Assembly: GCA_007748055.1 (NCBI GenBank)
Contig: CP036279.1
Location: 6,510,001 to 6,574,000, forward strand
DNA from: Kolteria novifilia
Lineage (GTDB): Bacteria; Planctomycetota; Planctomycetia; Kolteriales; Kolteriaceae
DNA: 64,000 bases
Direction: 5' to 3'
The position numbers were made by a program, and so were the translations under genes. The notes under the pieces were generated by a model. The model saw only the letters and a program-made list of their open reading frames with translations. It was not told where the DNA came from and searched no databases. How positions within the stretch are numbered: the first letter of the stretch is position 1; each line of letters begins with the position of its first letter. Below, in pieces: positions 1 through 8,012 of this stretch.

Positions 1-686
1 TTGATCGCTTCGAGGAGCGAGAGGACCGCGATGATCTGCCACTCCTCGCGGTCGAAGTGAGCCCCTGGGTTGATCTCGAGCGAACGACGGATTTGGCCGA
101 TACCCTCGAGCAGCAGATCTCGTCCCTTGGGGTCGCCGTTGATCGCTGGCTTGAACCCGGCGTGGATGAGGAAGGTTCCAAGGTTGGCGTGGGCTCGGTA
201 GAGGGCCAGGGCCTCTTCGCTGAGTTCGCCGGAGTCGTCACTTCGAGACTCGGCTTCCGCCGCCGGATAGTAGCGTTTGAGAAGGTTGAGTTTTTGGCGC
301 ATCAGGTCGATCGCCTCGTCGTATTCCCCGAGACGCTCGTGTCCGACGGCCAAGTCATCCATGTTGGTCAGGTAGGCCAACGACGGAGGTTCGTTGGCGG
401 AACGACGGGCGTCCTCGGACCGCAAGGCCTCGCGGCGGGCGCGGTTGCGGGCGAGATAATAAGACGAACCATGGACGGGATAGCGTTGGTGCAGGACGTC
501 GTGCACCATCGCGAAGTGTAGTGGGGTCGCCTCGGGGGTCTTGGCGATGAGATGCGGTGCCGGAATGAGCACGTATTGTTGCTCGCGTGGCGCGCTCTGA
601 AAGGAGACGATACAGCCAATCACCCCGCCAATCAGCGCTGCGATCAGCACCAATCCCCGGGACGAACCACCCTCCTGCTCCGACAT
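1..686 (-). CDS. Membrane-anchored TPR-like protein (C-terminus cut off by window edge)
   Basis: The reading frame is open from an ATG at 686 to the window edge without a stop, so at least 228 residues are present and the C-terminus is missing. The N-terminus is MSEQEGGSSRGLVLIAALIG followed by more hydrophobic residues, which suggests one membrane segment at about residues 10-28 with the rest outside the cytoplasm. The remainder is helical and TPR-like, for example NMDDLAVGHERLGEYDEAID and a later stretch with LALYRAHANLGTFL. It is probably the last gene of a minus-strand group with the two small genes upstream (22 bp and 14 bp gaps). The ribosome-binding site is weak. The function is unknown; a scaffold or assembly role is only a guess from the TPR-like helices. 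Confidence 0.72.
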   Translation of the reverse strand, partial: MSEQEGGSSRGLVLIAALIGGVIGCIVSFQSAPREQQYVLIPAPHLIAKTPEATPLHFAMVHDVLHQRYPVHGSSYYLARNRARREALRSEDARRSANEPPSLAYLTNMDDLAVGHERLGEYDEAIDLMRQKLNLLKRYYPAAEAESRSDDSGELSEEALALYRAHANLGTFLIHAGFKPAINGDPKGRDLLLEGIGQIRRSLEINPGAHFDREEWQIIAVLSLLEAI

Positions 687-708
687 ACCCATCCGCCTAC
701 GCTACGCC

Positions 709-963
709 TCATGCTCTCTTGGTCACGAGGACAATTGAACCGGCCAGCAGTCCGCCACCGATCAGCACGCCGCCCCAGTCCGCCAACGGAGACGGCTTGG
801 GGCTCTCCGTAGGACTCGACGAGTCCAGCGGCGTCGATTGGCTCTCGTAGCTGGAACGGAATTCTTGTTCGGCGCGATTGGTTTGGCTGTCGTTAATACA
901 AGCAAGCGCCAGGCCACAGGGCACCAGGACTGCGAACAAAGCAACAACCATCGACCTCTTCAT
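709..963 (-). CDS. Small exported Ser/Pro-rich protein, putative lipoprotein with C-terminal membrane anchor
   Basis: This gene encodes 84 residues. An N-terminal signal peptide ends in a plausible lipobox (LALAC at about residues 18-22). A hydrophilic Ser/Pro/Thr/Glu-rich linker follows. The C-terminus has a Gly-rich hydrophobic segment (GGVLIGGGLLAGSIVLVTKR) with a basic tail. AAGGA-like bases lie about 6 nt before the ATG. It is a paralogue of the next upstream gene (978-1211), with the same three-part plan and a 14-bp gap. The Gly-rich segment plus basic tail resembles C-terminal sorting signals of the GlyGly-CTERM type, but I did not identify a processing enzyme. I recognise no named family. 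Confidence 0.68.
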   Translation of the reverse strand: MKRSMVVALFAVLVPCGLALACINDSQTNRAEQEFRSSYESQSTPLDSSSPTESPKPSPLADWGGVLIGGGLLAGSIVLVTKRA

Positions 964-977
964 GGCTATTCCTTCAT

Positions 978-1211
978 TTAGACGCGGCGCGCGGCCAAGA
1001 CGATGCCGCCAGCCAACAAGGCGCCGCCGATCCCAACACCTCCGACACTCGCCAACGTCCAGCCATCGTCACTACCAGGCTGCTCGGTCGGCGTGTAATG
1101 CGGCGTCGGTTCCGATGGAGACGGGGAACTCGACGACGAACGTGGACAAGCCATCGAGGTCGATGCCGCTAAGAGAAGTGCGACAGCGGCACCATAGAAG
1201 AGCGTTCTCAT
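978..1211 (-). CDS. Small exported Ser/Pro-rich protein, paralogue of the neighbouring gene
   Basis: This gene encodes 77 residues. It has a signal sequence with a Cys at about residue 22 (STSMAC, a poorer lipobox than its paralogue), a poly-Ser/Pro/Thr linker, and a C-terminal Gly-rich hydrophobic segment (GVGIGGALLAGGIVLAARRV). AGAGGGG lies about 6-7 nt upstream of the ATG at 1211. It is the first gene of a compact minus-strand group that ends with the TPR-like membrane protein. The shared architecture and adjacency point to tandem duplication followed by linker divergence. The function is unknown; small cell-surface proteins are the simplest reading. Confidence 0.68.
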   Translation of the reverse strand: MRTLFYGAAVALLLAASTSMACPRSSSSSPSPSEPTPHYTPTEQPGSDDGWTLASVGGVGIGGALLAGGIVLAARRV

Positions 1212-1305
1212 GACAACCCCTCTCGATCAGTTCCTAGCCCCAGTCTTTAAGGTTATCCGCCCGCGTCGTTTAACTCAACACCCTCATTGGCCCAGTGTTA
1301 AGGAA

Positions 1306-2256
1306 TTACGGTTTTGCGGCCCTCCTTTTCGGACGTCGCTTGCGAGCGGGACTCCTCTTCGGCTCCTGCTCGTCGCTGGGCACGCGGGCCGTCGGCAACC
1401 GAACCGCCACCGGATCGCAGTGCAAACTCTGGTCATCGAAGAAAATATGGGGCTTAAAGACTTCGAGAATCCCCTTCTTGCGAACCCCGCCGAGAAAGAA
1501 ACACTCGTCGAGCCGAACGTTCCAAGCCCGCAACGTCTTGATCGCGCGTTTGTGGGCTGGGGCGCTGCGAGCGGTCACCAGCGCCGTCCGGATGGGGCAT
1601 TCCCGCTCGCTGAAATTCCGCTGGATCGCGTGCAACTTCTCGAGGAAGGGCTTGAACGGCCCCGGCTCGAGCGGGATCTCCGCGGAATCCTTCTCCCGTT
1701 GATGAAACGCGGTCAGCCCCTCGCGTTGGTAAATCTGCTCCGCTTCGGGTGAGAAGAGGACCGCGTCGCCGTCGAAGGCGATCCGCACCTCCTCGCCGTC
1801 GTTCTCGTTCGGCACCGGCGGTTGGTAGACCAACCCGGCGGCGAAGCCCGACTTGAGCGCCTGGCGAACATCGTCCTCGTTGGCCGAGAGGAAAAGATCG
1901 CAAGAGAAGGGACGTAGGTACTCGAACGGGGCCCGCCCTCCCGTGAAAACCGCCCGTTCGATCGGAAGATCCCGATGCTCAACGGAGTTCATCACCCGCA
2001 GGCCGGTGTCGGCGTCGTTGCGGGAAATGAGGACGACCTCGACCATTTCCCCCTTGCCCGCCTTGTTAAGCGCCAGCAGTCCCTTGGCGAGGGGATAGCC
2101 GGTCCCGGCGAGAAGAGCTTCATCCTCGTGCTCGGCCTGGTGGGCGCGATACGCCTCCAAGCCCTCCTGCTCGTAGATCTGATGAGACTGATCCAGGTCG
2201 AACAACGCTCGCGAGGAGATGGCGACCACCAATTTATTGTCGAGTTCGTAAGGCAT
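1306..2256 (-). CDS. 5'-nucleotidase (cytosolic NT5C1-like family)
   Basis: This 316-residue cytoplasmic protein has no signal peptide. The N-terminal stretch VVAISSRALFDLDQSHQIYE and the later ALVTARSAPAHKRAIKTLRA and IFFDDQ segments are characteristic of the Pfam 5_nucleotid family (PF06189), which dephosphorylates nucleoside 5'-monophosphates. The length fits the bacterial members. The C-terminus is a Lys/Arg-rich tail of about 25 residues (RKRRPKRRAAKP) that may bind nucleic acid or simply be unstructured. The gene stands alone: the next minus-strand gene starts 94 bp downstream and the upstream side is a repeat array. The family assignment is firm; substrate preference cannot be read from the sequence. 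Confidence 0.85.
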   Translation of the reverse strand: MPYELDNKLVVAISSRALFDLDQSHQIYEQEGLEAYRAHQAEHEDEALLAGTGYPLAKGLLALNKAGKGEMVEVVLISRNDADTGLRVMNSVEHRDLPIERAVFTGGRAPFEYLRPFSCDLFLSANEDDVRQALKSGFAAGLVYQPPVPNENDGEEVRIAFDGDAVLFSPEAEQIYQREGLTAFHQREKDSAEIPLEPGPFKPFLEKLHAIQRNFSERECPIRTALVTARSAPAHKRAIKTLRAWNVRLDECFFLGGVRKKGILEVFKPHIFFDDQSLHCDPVAVRLPTARVPSDEQEPKRSPARKRRPKRRAAKP

Positions 2257-2402
2257 CGTCTTGGCATTCTAGCGGCCCTTCCCCGCCGCGTCCTCGCCAT
2301 GTCTACTCAACCTCGAGCGCTCTTCGGTGCCACGTTCACGGTTCTGCGCGGGCACGTTCCGACGACTTGTTGGGGGGGATATGTTCCTCCCTAGGATAGC
2401 CT

Positions 2403-2993
2403 TTCATCCCCTCACCCGTCTCGCTACGCTCGACGACCTCTCCCACGGGGAGAGGTCAGCTAGAGCTGCCGCATGGAGTTCGTCCAACCGTAGGTCAGGC
2501 TATTGCCTGACACGAACGTCGGCCGGCACCCTTGGTGCCCTACCTCCCAATGGGAGCGAGCCTCTTGTTCCCCTCTCACCGTGAGAGAGGGGTTAGGGGT
2601 GAGGGGGTTCTCTTCCAACGAAACGCCTCGATACACGACACATTTCATCCCCTCACCCGTCTCGCTACGCTCGACGACCTCTCCCACGGGGAGAGGTCAG
2701 CTAGAGCTGCCGCATGGAGTTCGTCCAACCGTAGGTCAGGCTATTGCCTGACACGAACGTCGGCCGGCACCCTTGGTGCCCTACCTCCCAATGGGAGCGA
2801 GCCTCTTGTTCCCCTCTCACCGTGGGAGAGGGGTTAGGGATGAGGGGGTTCTCTTCTAACCAAACGCCGCGTTACACGACACATTTCATCCCCTCACCCG
2901 TCTCGCTTCGCTCGACGACCTCTCCCACGGGGAGAGGTCAGCTAGAGCGGCCGCATGGAGTTCGTCCTACCGTAGGTCAGGACATGGCCTGAC
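2403..2993. repeat. Tandem repeat, 241-bp period, about 2.4 copies
   Basis: Near-identical units start at 2403, 2644 and 2885. The third is truncated and diverges after about 2975. Each unit contains several palindromes. One is CTCTCCC-ACG-GGGAGAG. Another is GTAGGTCAGG, which pairs with CCTGACCTAC in the third copy. A third is a CCTCTC...GAGAGG hairpin next to the phrase GGGGTTAGGGGTGAGGGG. The short ORFs inside are by-products of the repetition. The same phrases occur on the opposite strand at 29.7-30.1 kb, so this is a dispersed family. It fills the space between the divergent 5'-nucleotidase and PQQ-protein genes. Confidence 0.9.
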
Positions 2994-3318
2994 CTACTTC
3001 GGACTTCCGAGCCAATCAGGCTGGGATTTCGGCCAAATGCGTCCTCGTCCGCAAGACGGCCAACGGCCCCAAGCATCAGAAGCTCCCCGTCTCGGCAGAC
3101 CACCGATTGCGTCCCGCCCGCTCCTAGCCTAGAATCCGGGTCGGTCTGGACTCCAAACTCGTGACGACGCGACGCCCCGCCACTTCGTCGGCAAGGTCTC
3201 GCGCACGCCATCCCCAACCCGGGGGCGACGACGTGGCGATGCACTTTCGCCGAGATTCCATAAGCGATAGAGGGTGGCACTTTGGTAGTCCTATCCGCGA
3301 ATTTCGAGAGGAGTGTTC
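2994..3318. other. Intergenic region upstream of the PQQ-propeller gene
   Basis: About 325 bp between the repeat array and the next plus-strand gene. I see no convincing ORF or structured RNA here. A GAGAGGAG ribosome-binding site at 3306-3313 belongs to the downstream gene. Any promoter for that gene should lie here, but I cannot point to one. Confidence 0.5.
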
Positions 3319-4650
3319 ATGCGACGACTTCCCTTCGTCCTGTTCGTGTTGGCGTTGCCCCTGACCGCCTCGGCCGACGACTGGCCGCAATGGCGTGGGC
3401 CCGAGCGTGACGGCGTCTGGCGTGAGACGGGCATCGTCAAGAAGCTCCCGGCGAAACTCGAACCCATGTGGTCGACCCCGATCGGCTTGGGCTATGCCGG
3501 CCCCGCGGTTGTCGGCGACAAGGTCTACGTCACCGATCGCCAACTCGCCAAGGACGCGGCCAATCCCGAGAACCCCTTCGACAAGACCCCGGTGCCAGGC
3601 AACGAACGCGTCCTCTGCCTCGACGGGAAGACGGGCGAGTTTCTCTGGAAGCACGAATATCCCTGCCGCTACCGCATCAGCTATCCCTCGGGCCCGCGGG
3701 CGACGCCGACCATCGACGGCGGCAAGGTCTACTCCCTAGGTGCGATGGGCAACTTCTTCTGCCTTGATGCCGAGAGCGGCAAGGTCCTCTGGTCGAAGGA
3801 CCTCCTCGAGGATTTCGGCGCCGAAATCAACGCCTGGGGCTACGCCGCCGCGCCCCTGATTGACGGCGACAACGTCATTCTTCTGGTGGGCGGAAGCGAC
3901 AAACGCGGCGTGATGGCCTTCAACAAGGAGACCGGCGAGGAGGTTTGGGGCGCCCTCGAGGCGGTCGACCCCGGCTACGCCGCCCCCATGATCTTCGAAG
4001 CCGGCGGCAAGCGCCAGCTCATCGTCTGGGATCCCTACGGCCTCTACGCCCTCGATCCCAAGACGGGTGATCTCTTTTGGGAGCACAAGTACAACCAGCC
4101 ACTTCGCTACGGCATGTCGATCGCGACCCCCATCCAGAACGACGCGAAAGACCTTCTCTTCGTCTCCGCGTTCTACGACGGCCCACTGATGATGAAGCTC
4201 GCCGCCAACAAACCGACCGCGCAAATGCTCTGGGAAGGTCAAAGCGATAGCGAAATCAACACCGACGGCTTGCACGCGGTGATGTGCACGCCCGTCTTCA
4301 AGGACAACTACCTCTACGGGGTCGGGAGCTACGGCGCCCTTCGTTGCCTCGAGTCCGAGAGCGGTAAACGAATCTGGGAGTCCTACAAGCCGACCGGCAA
4401 GGGGCGCTGGTGGAACGCCTTCATCGTCCCGCACGAAGATCGGTACTTCCTCTCCAACGAACAGGGCGATCTGATCATCGCGAAGTTCTCGCCCAAGGGC
4501 TACGAGGAGATCAGTCGCGCCTTCCTGATCGAGCCGACCAATCGGGCCCGGCGTCGCAAGGTGGTCTGGTCGCATCCGGCCTACGCCAACAAGAGCGTCT
4601 ACTCCCGCAACGACGAGAAGATCCTTCGCGTCGACCTGGCCGAGAAATAG
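3319..4650 (+). CDS. Secreted PQQ-like beta-propeller repeat protein
   Basis: The protein has 443 residues with a signal peptide (MRRLPFVLFVLALPLTASA). DDWPQWRGPERDGVW follows, the usual N-terminal motif of planctomycetal PQQ-binding-like propellers. Repeated blade motifs such as LCLDGKTGEFLWKHEY, FCLDAESGKVLWSKD and YALDPKTGDLFWEHKY run through to the C-terminus. I chose the ATG at 3319 over an in-frame GTG at 3313 because GAGAGGAG lies 5 nt before the ATG. The fold is related to BamB and PQQ dehydrogenases, but I see no dehydrogenase-specific features, so a binding or scaffold role outside the cytoplasm is more likely. A permease gene starts 94 bp downstream on the same strand. Confidence 0.86.
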   Translation: MRRLPFVLFVLALPLTASADDWPQWRGPERDGVWRETGIVKKLPAKLEPMWSTPIGLGYAGPAVVGDKVYVTDRQLAKDAANPENPFDKTPVPGNERVLCLDGKTGEFLWKHEYPCRYRISYPSGPRATPTIDGGKVYSLGAMGNFFCLDAESGKVLWSKDLLEDFGAEINAWGYAAAPLIDGDNVILLVGGSDKRGVMAFNKETGEEVWGALEAVDPGYAAPMIFEAGGKRQLIVWDPYGLYALDPKTGDLFWEHKYNQPLRYGMSIATPIQNDAKDLLFVSAFYDGPLMMKLAANKPTAQMLWEGQSDSEINTDGLHAVMCTPVFKDNYLYGVGSYGALRCLESESGKRIWESYKPTGKGRWWNAFIVPHEDRYFLSNEQGDLIIAKFSPKGYEEISRAFLIEPTNRARRRKVVWSHPAYANKSVYSRNDEKILRVDLAEK

Positions 4651-4744
4651 GAAACGCTGTTACCAGTCCTTCGGAAAGGAGGGTCGTCCACGCCGGCGAC
4701 CTCTCTTTCCCGAGAGGCGTTAGACAAAGTCCTGGGGGTTCCGA

Positions 4745-6559
4745 TTGTCCTCGATCGCCAAGTTCCTTTGCCTGCTCGTCGTCCTCACCGTCGTCGGGAC
4801 GACAATCGCCGGTTCGTTCGTCGCCATGCCGCCACTCGCGATCCTCGCGGTCGGCATCATCACCGTCATCGGCATGATCATGGTCCTGCGGATCAACGCC
4901 TTCATCGCGCTGATCACCGCGGCCCTCTTTGTCAGCCTGATGGCACCGGGCACGATCGAGAGCAAGGTCGAGCGCGTCGCCGAGGCCTTCGGGTCGACCA
5001 CCGCGAAGATCGGTATCGTCATCGCGATGGCGTCGGTCGTCGGTCGCTGCTTGATGGACAGTGGCGCGGCCGATCGCATCGTCCGAGCGTTCTGCAACGC
5101 CCTCGGCCAGAAGCGGGCCTCCTGGGCGCTGATGGGGAGCGGTTTCGTCCTCTCGGTGCCGGTCTTCTTCGACACCGTCTTCTACCTGCTCGTCCCTCTG
5201 GCGCGGGCGCTGCGACGCCGTTCCGGCAAGGACTACCTGAAATACCTGATGGCGATCTCCGCAGGCGGAGCGATCACCCACACGCTGGTCCCGCCGACGC
5301 CCGGTCCCCTGGCGGTCGCGAGCAACCTCGGCGTCGACATCGGCGAGATGATGCTCATCGGGGCGCTCGTCGCAATCCCCTCCGCGATCGTCGGCGGCAT
5401 CATCTTCGCCTCGCTGATCAACCTGTTCATGAACGTGCCCTTGCGACAGCTTGAGGGCGTGACCGAGACCGAACCGCTCGAGGACTCGCAGCTTCCCTCG
5501 CTGTGGATCGCCATCCTCCCGGTCCTCTTGCCGGTCCTCTTGATCAGCACCAACACGGTGACCAACAACCTGCTCGAGAACCAGAAGGAGGTTCTCGCGG
5601 CGACCGAGCAAGCGGTGGCGGAGGGGGAGCAGCCGATCGAGAACGCAATCCTTCCCGCCGATGCTCCCGACGCCCAACCGGTCTCAACAGTCGAGCCTAA
5701 GCAACCGACCCCCAAGCCGGAATCCCCGGCGACGAAGGAGGCCGACGCCAAGGAACCCGCCAAGACGGCGGACGCCAAACAACCGGCGGACCCGAAAGAA
5801 GCTCCCAAGGACGCGAAGGGCGTCGACGAAAAACCAGCTCAAGCCGAACCAAAGGAAGGAGCCGAGGTCGACCTCGTCGTCGACGGCGAGAAGACGCCTC
5901 TCATCCCCGCGTCGAGCTTCGAGGACTTCGCCAAGTTCACGCAGTTGATCGGCGACCCGAACTTCGCGCTGCTGGTCGCCGCGGCGCTGGCGATGTGGAT
6001 TCTGCAACGTCAACGAAAGCTTTCGTTCTCCTCAATGAGCAAGCTGGTCGAGTCGTCGCTGCTCAGTGGCGGGCTGATCATCTTGATCACCGCCGCGGGA
6101 GGATCGTTCGGAGCAATGCTCAAGGAAGCCCAGATCGGCGACGAAATCAAGCGCCTCTTCGGCGAGACCGGCAACATCGACGGCATGATGTACCTCGTCC
6201 TGGGATTCGGCGTTGCCGCGATCCTCAAAGTCGCCCAAGGATCGAGCACCGCCGCGATGCTCGTTGGCTCCGGCATGGTCGCGAGCATGCTCCCCGAGAA
6301 TCTCCAGGAACTCGGCTACCACCCGGTCTACCTCGCGACCGCCATCGGCAGCGGTTCGCTCGTCGGGTCGTGGATGAACGACAGCGGCTTCTGGATCGTG
6401 GCGAAGATGGGCGGCATGACCGAAGCCGAGACCCTCAAGTCCTGGACGGTCCTGCTCGTGGTGCTGGGAGTGACCGGGTTCGGAACCACGATGCTGCTGG
6501 CCCAATACTGGGCCGATCCCTTCGCCCTTCCCGCCACCGTCCCCACCAATGCGGGTTAG
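4745..6559 (+). CDS. GntP-family gluconate/H+ symporter-like permease with long low-complexity insertion
   Basis: This 604-residue inner-membrane protein has many hydrophobic segments. Family-like stretches include SVPVFFDTVFYLLVPLARAL, THTLVPPTPGPLAVASNLGV, KVAQGSSTAAMLVGSGM and GSWMNDSGFWIVAKMGGM. Together these are typical of the GntP group of gluconate/organic-acid:H+ symporters, which are usually about 440-450 residues. The extra length is an insertion at about residues 275-395, rich in Pro, Lys, Glu and Ala, between two membrane-segment blocks. The TTG start at 4745 has GGGGG 7 nt upstream; an in-frame ATG at 4826 would trim the first membrane segment. The substrate is uncertain: gluconate, another sugar acid, or an unrelated carboxylate. 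Confidence 0.82.
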   Translation: MSSIAKFLCLLVVLTVVGTTIAGSFVAMPPLAILAVGIITVIGMIMVLRINAFIALITAALFVSLMAPGTIESKVERVAEAFGSTTAKIGIVIAMASVVGRCLMDSGAADRIVRAFCNALGQKRASWALMGSGFVLSVPVFFDTVFYLLVPLARALRRRSGKDYLKYLMAISAGGAITHTLVPPTPGPLAVASNLGVDIGEMMLIGALVAIPSAIVGGIIFASLINLFMNVPLRQLEGVTETEPLEDSQLPSLWIAILPVLLPVLLISTNTVTNNLLENQKEVLAATEQAVAEGEQPIENAILPADAPDAQPVSTVEPKQPTPKPESPATKEADAKEPAKTADAKQPADPKEAPKDAKGVDEKPAQAEPKEGAEVDLVVDGEKTPLIPASSFEDFAKFTQLIGDPNFALLVAAALAMWILQRQRKLSFSSMSKLVESSLLSGGLIILITAAGGSFGAMLKEAQIGDEIKRLFGETGNIDGMMYLVLGFGVAAILKVAQGSSTAAMLVGSGMVASMLPENLQELGYHPVYLATAIGSGSLVGSWMNDSGFWIVAKMGGMTEAETLKSWTVLLVVLGVTGFGTTMLLAQYWADPFALPATVPTNAG

Positions 6560-6715
6560 CCAAGGGGGAACGAAGGGGGAACGTTGTCGGCGGATCGAAG
6601 CGTCACCCGCATGCTCACGCCAGCGTGGGCATTGACCCAACACCTCTTGAGGCCCCCCGCGCGAGCGTTGAAATGGCTCCCAGAGGTGACACGGGCGGTT
6701 GGCGATTTTCGAGGA

Positions 6716-7651
6716 CTATGACGTGGTCCGGTAGTCGTCGAGCGTTCGGGCGAGCCCTTCCTTGAAACCGATCGTCGGTTCGAAGCCGAGCCGCGAGCGC
6801 ATCGCACTGATGTCGGCTTGGCTGTGTCGAACATCGCCGACGCGCGGCGGGCCCATGACCGGTTCGATCGACTTCCCGAGCAGTTCGTTGAGCGTGCTGA
6901 CCAAGTCGAGCACCGAGATCCGGTTGCCGGTGCCGACGTTGAAGACCTCGCCGTCGAGTCCCTCCGTCGTGGCGGCGAGAATATTCGCTCGGACCACGTC
7001 CTCAACCGCGATGAAGTCCCGCGTCTGTAGTCCATCGCCGAAAACGGTCGGGCGATCGCCGCGAAGCATCGCGGTGCAAAAGAGCGAGATGACGCCCGAG
7101 TAGGGGCTCGAGGGATCCTGCCTGGGGCCAAAGACGTTGAAATACCGCAGCCGCACCGTCTCCAACTCCGACGTCCCGCCGATCGCGAGACAGTACATCT
7201 CCCCCGCGAGTTTGCCGGCGGCGTAGGGTGACTTCGGTTCCAGAAGACTCGATTCGGCAATCGGGCAGGTGGCGGCATCCCCGTAGGCGCTGCTGCTGGC
7301 CGAGTAGACGACCCGGCGAACGCCCGCCTCCTTCGCCGCCAAGAGGATGTTGAGCGTTCCCGTCGCGCAGATCTCGTGACACCCAACGGGGTCGGCGATA
7401 CTCTCCGGGACCGAGACCATCGCGGCGACATGAAAGACGACATCGACGCCGGTCATCGCCTCGGCCAGCGCGGTCCGGTCAAGGACGGAGGCCTTGCGAA
7501 AGGCGATCCGATCGGCGACGTTCTCAAGATTGCGGCGATGGCCGGTGCGCAGCAGATCGAGGACGACGACGTCCCAGCCTTCTTCCACCAGTCCACACGC
7601 CAAGTGGGAACCGATGAATCCCGCTCCTCCGGTAATCAAACAACGCGGCAT
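6716..7651 (-). CDS. NAD-dependent epimerase/dehydratase (UDP-hexose 4-epimerase type)
   Basis: From the ATG at 7651 the protein has 311 residues and begins directly with the nucleotide-binding strand (MPRCLITGGAGFIGSHL, containing GGAGFIG). The extended SDR active site is present: SASSSAYGD, and YAAGK as the YxxxK motif. RLRYFNVFGPRQDPSSPYSG is typical of UDP-glucose or UDP-GlcNAc 4-epimerases. The open frame extends upstream to 7816, but that extension has no family features, so I used the internal ATG. Likely role: nucleotide-sugar supply for surface polysaccharide. Which sugar is unknown. The gene is convergent with the permease gene and is not in an operon. Confidence 0.87.
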   Translation of the reverse strand: MPRCLITGGAGFIGSHLACGLVEEGWDVVVLDLLRTGHRRNLENVADRIAFRKASVLDRTALAEAMTGVDVVFHVAAMVSVPESIADPVGCHEICATGTLNILLAAKEAGVRRVVYSASSSAYGDAATCPIAESSLLEPKSPYAAGKLAGEMYCLAIGGTSELETVRLRYFNVFGPRQDPSSPYSGVISLFCTAMLRGDRPTVFGDGLQTRDFIAVEDVVRANILAATTEGLDGEVFNVGTGNRISVLDLVSTLNELLGKSIEPVMGPPRVGDVRHSQADISAMRSRLGFEPTIGFKEGLARTLDDYRTTS

Positions 7652-8012
7652 GCCCGTCCCCGCCCTCTGAAAGTGACCCTGATAGCGGACGAGCATAGCG
7701 GTTCGTGGCCGTTTGAGCCATCTCAATGGCGGCGGGAAGACACGATCTGACCGCGATGTGAGGGAAATGCCGAGGCCAAGAAAGGAGCGACGGCGCGTCG
7801 CAATAGGAGGGGGCAACGCGCCATCGCGAATGAGTTCCGATGGTCGGCCGAGGGGAAGCCGCTCAGCACCGGCTGACCAGCAGCCAGTGCCACTCAGCCA
7901 AGTTGCGTGCCATGACCACGCTTGACGTGAGCATGGGGGAACCGCCTTTGATTCGGCACGCTCCCGTACAATCTAGATGCACGTTCGTGGAACGAACTCA
8001 CCCATCACGACG
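7652..8012. other. Intergenic region with one dispersed hairpin repeat
   Basis: Roughly 360 bp without a supported gene. It holds a member of a dispersed palindromic family at 7867-7889 (arms CACCGGCTG and CAGCCAGTG), also found at 51.4, 51.5, 54.7 and 56.8 kb. It lies between two minus-strand genes, downstream of the cytochrome operon and upstream of the epimerase gene. Confidence 0.6.

Noticed and set aside
2327-2992. ORFs of 75-101 codons inside the 241-bp repeats
   Set aside because: Identical peptides recur in each repeat copy; these are translation artefacts.
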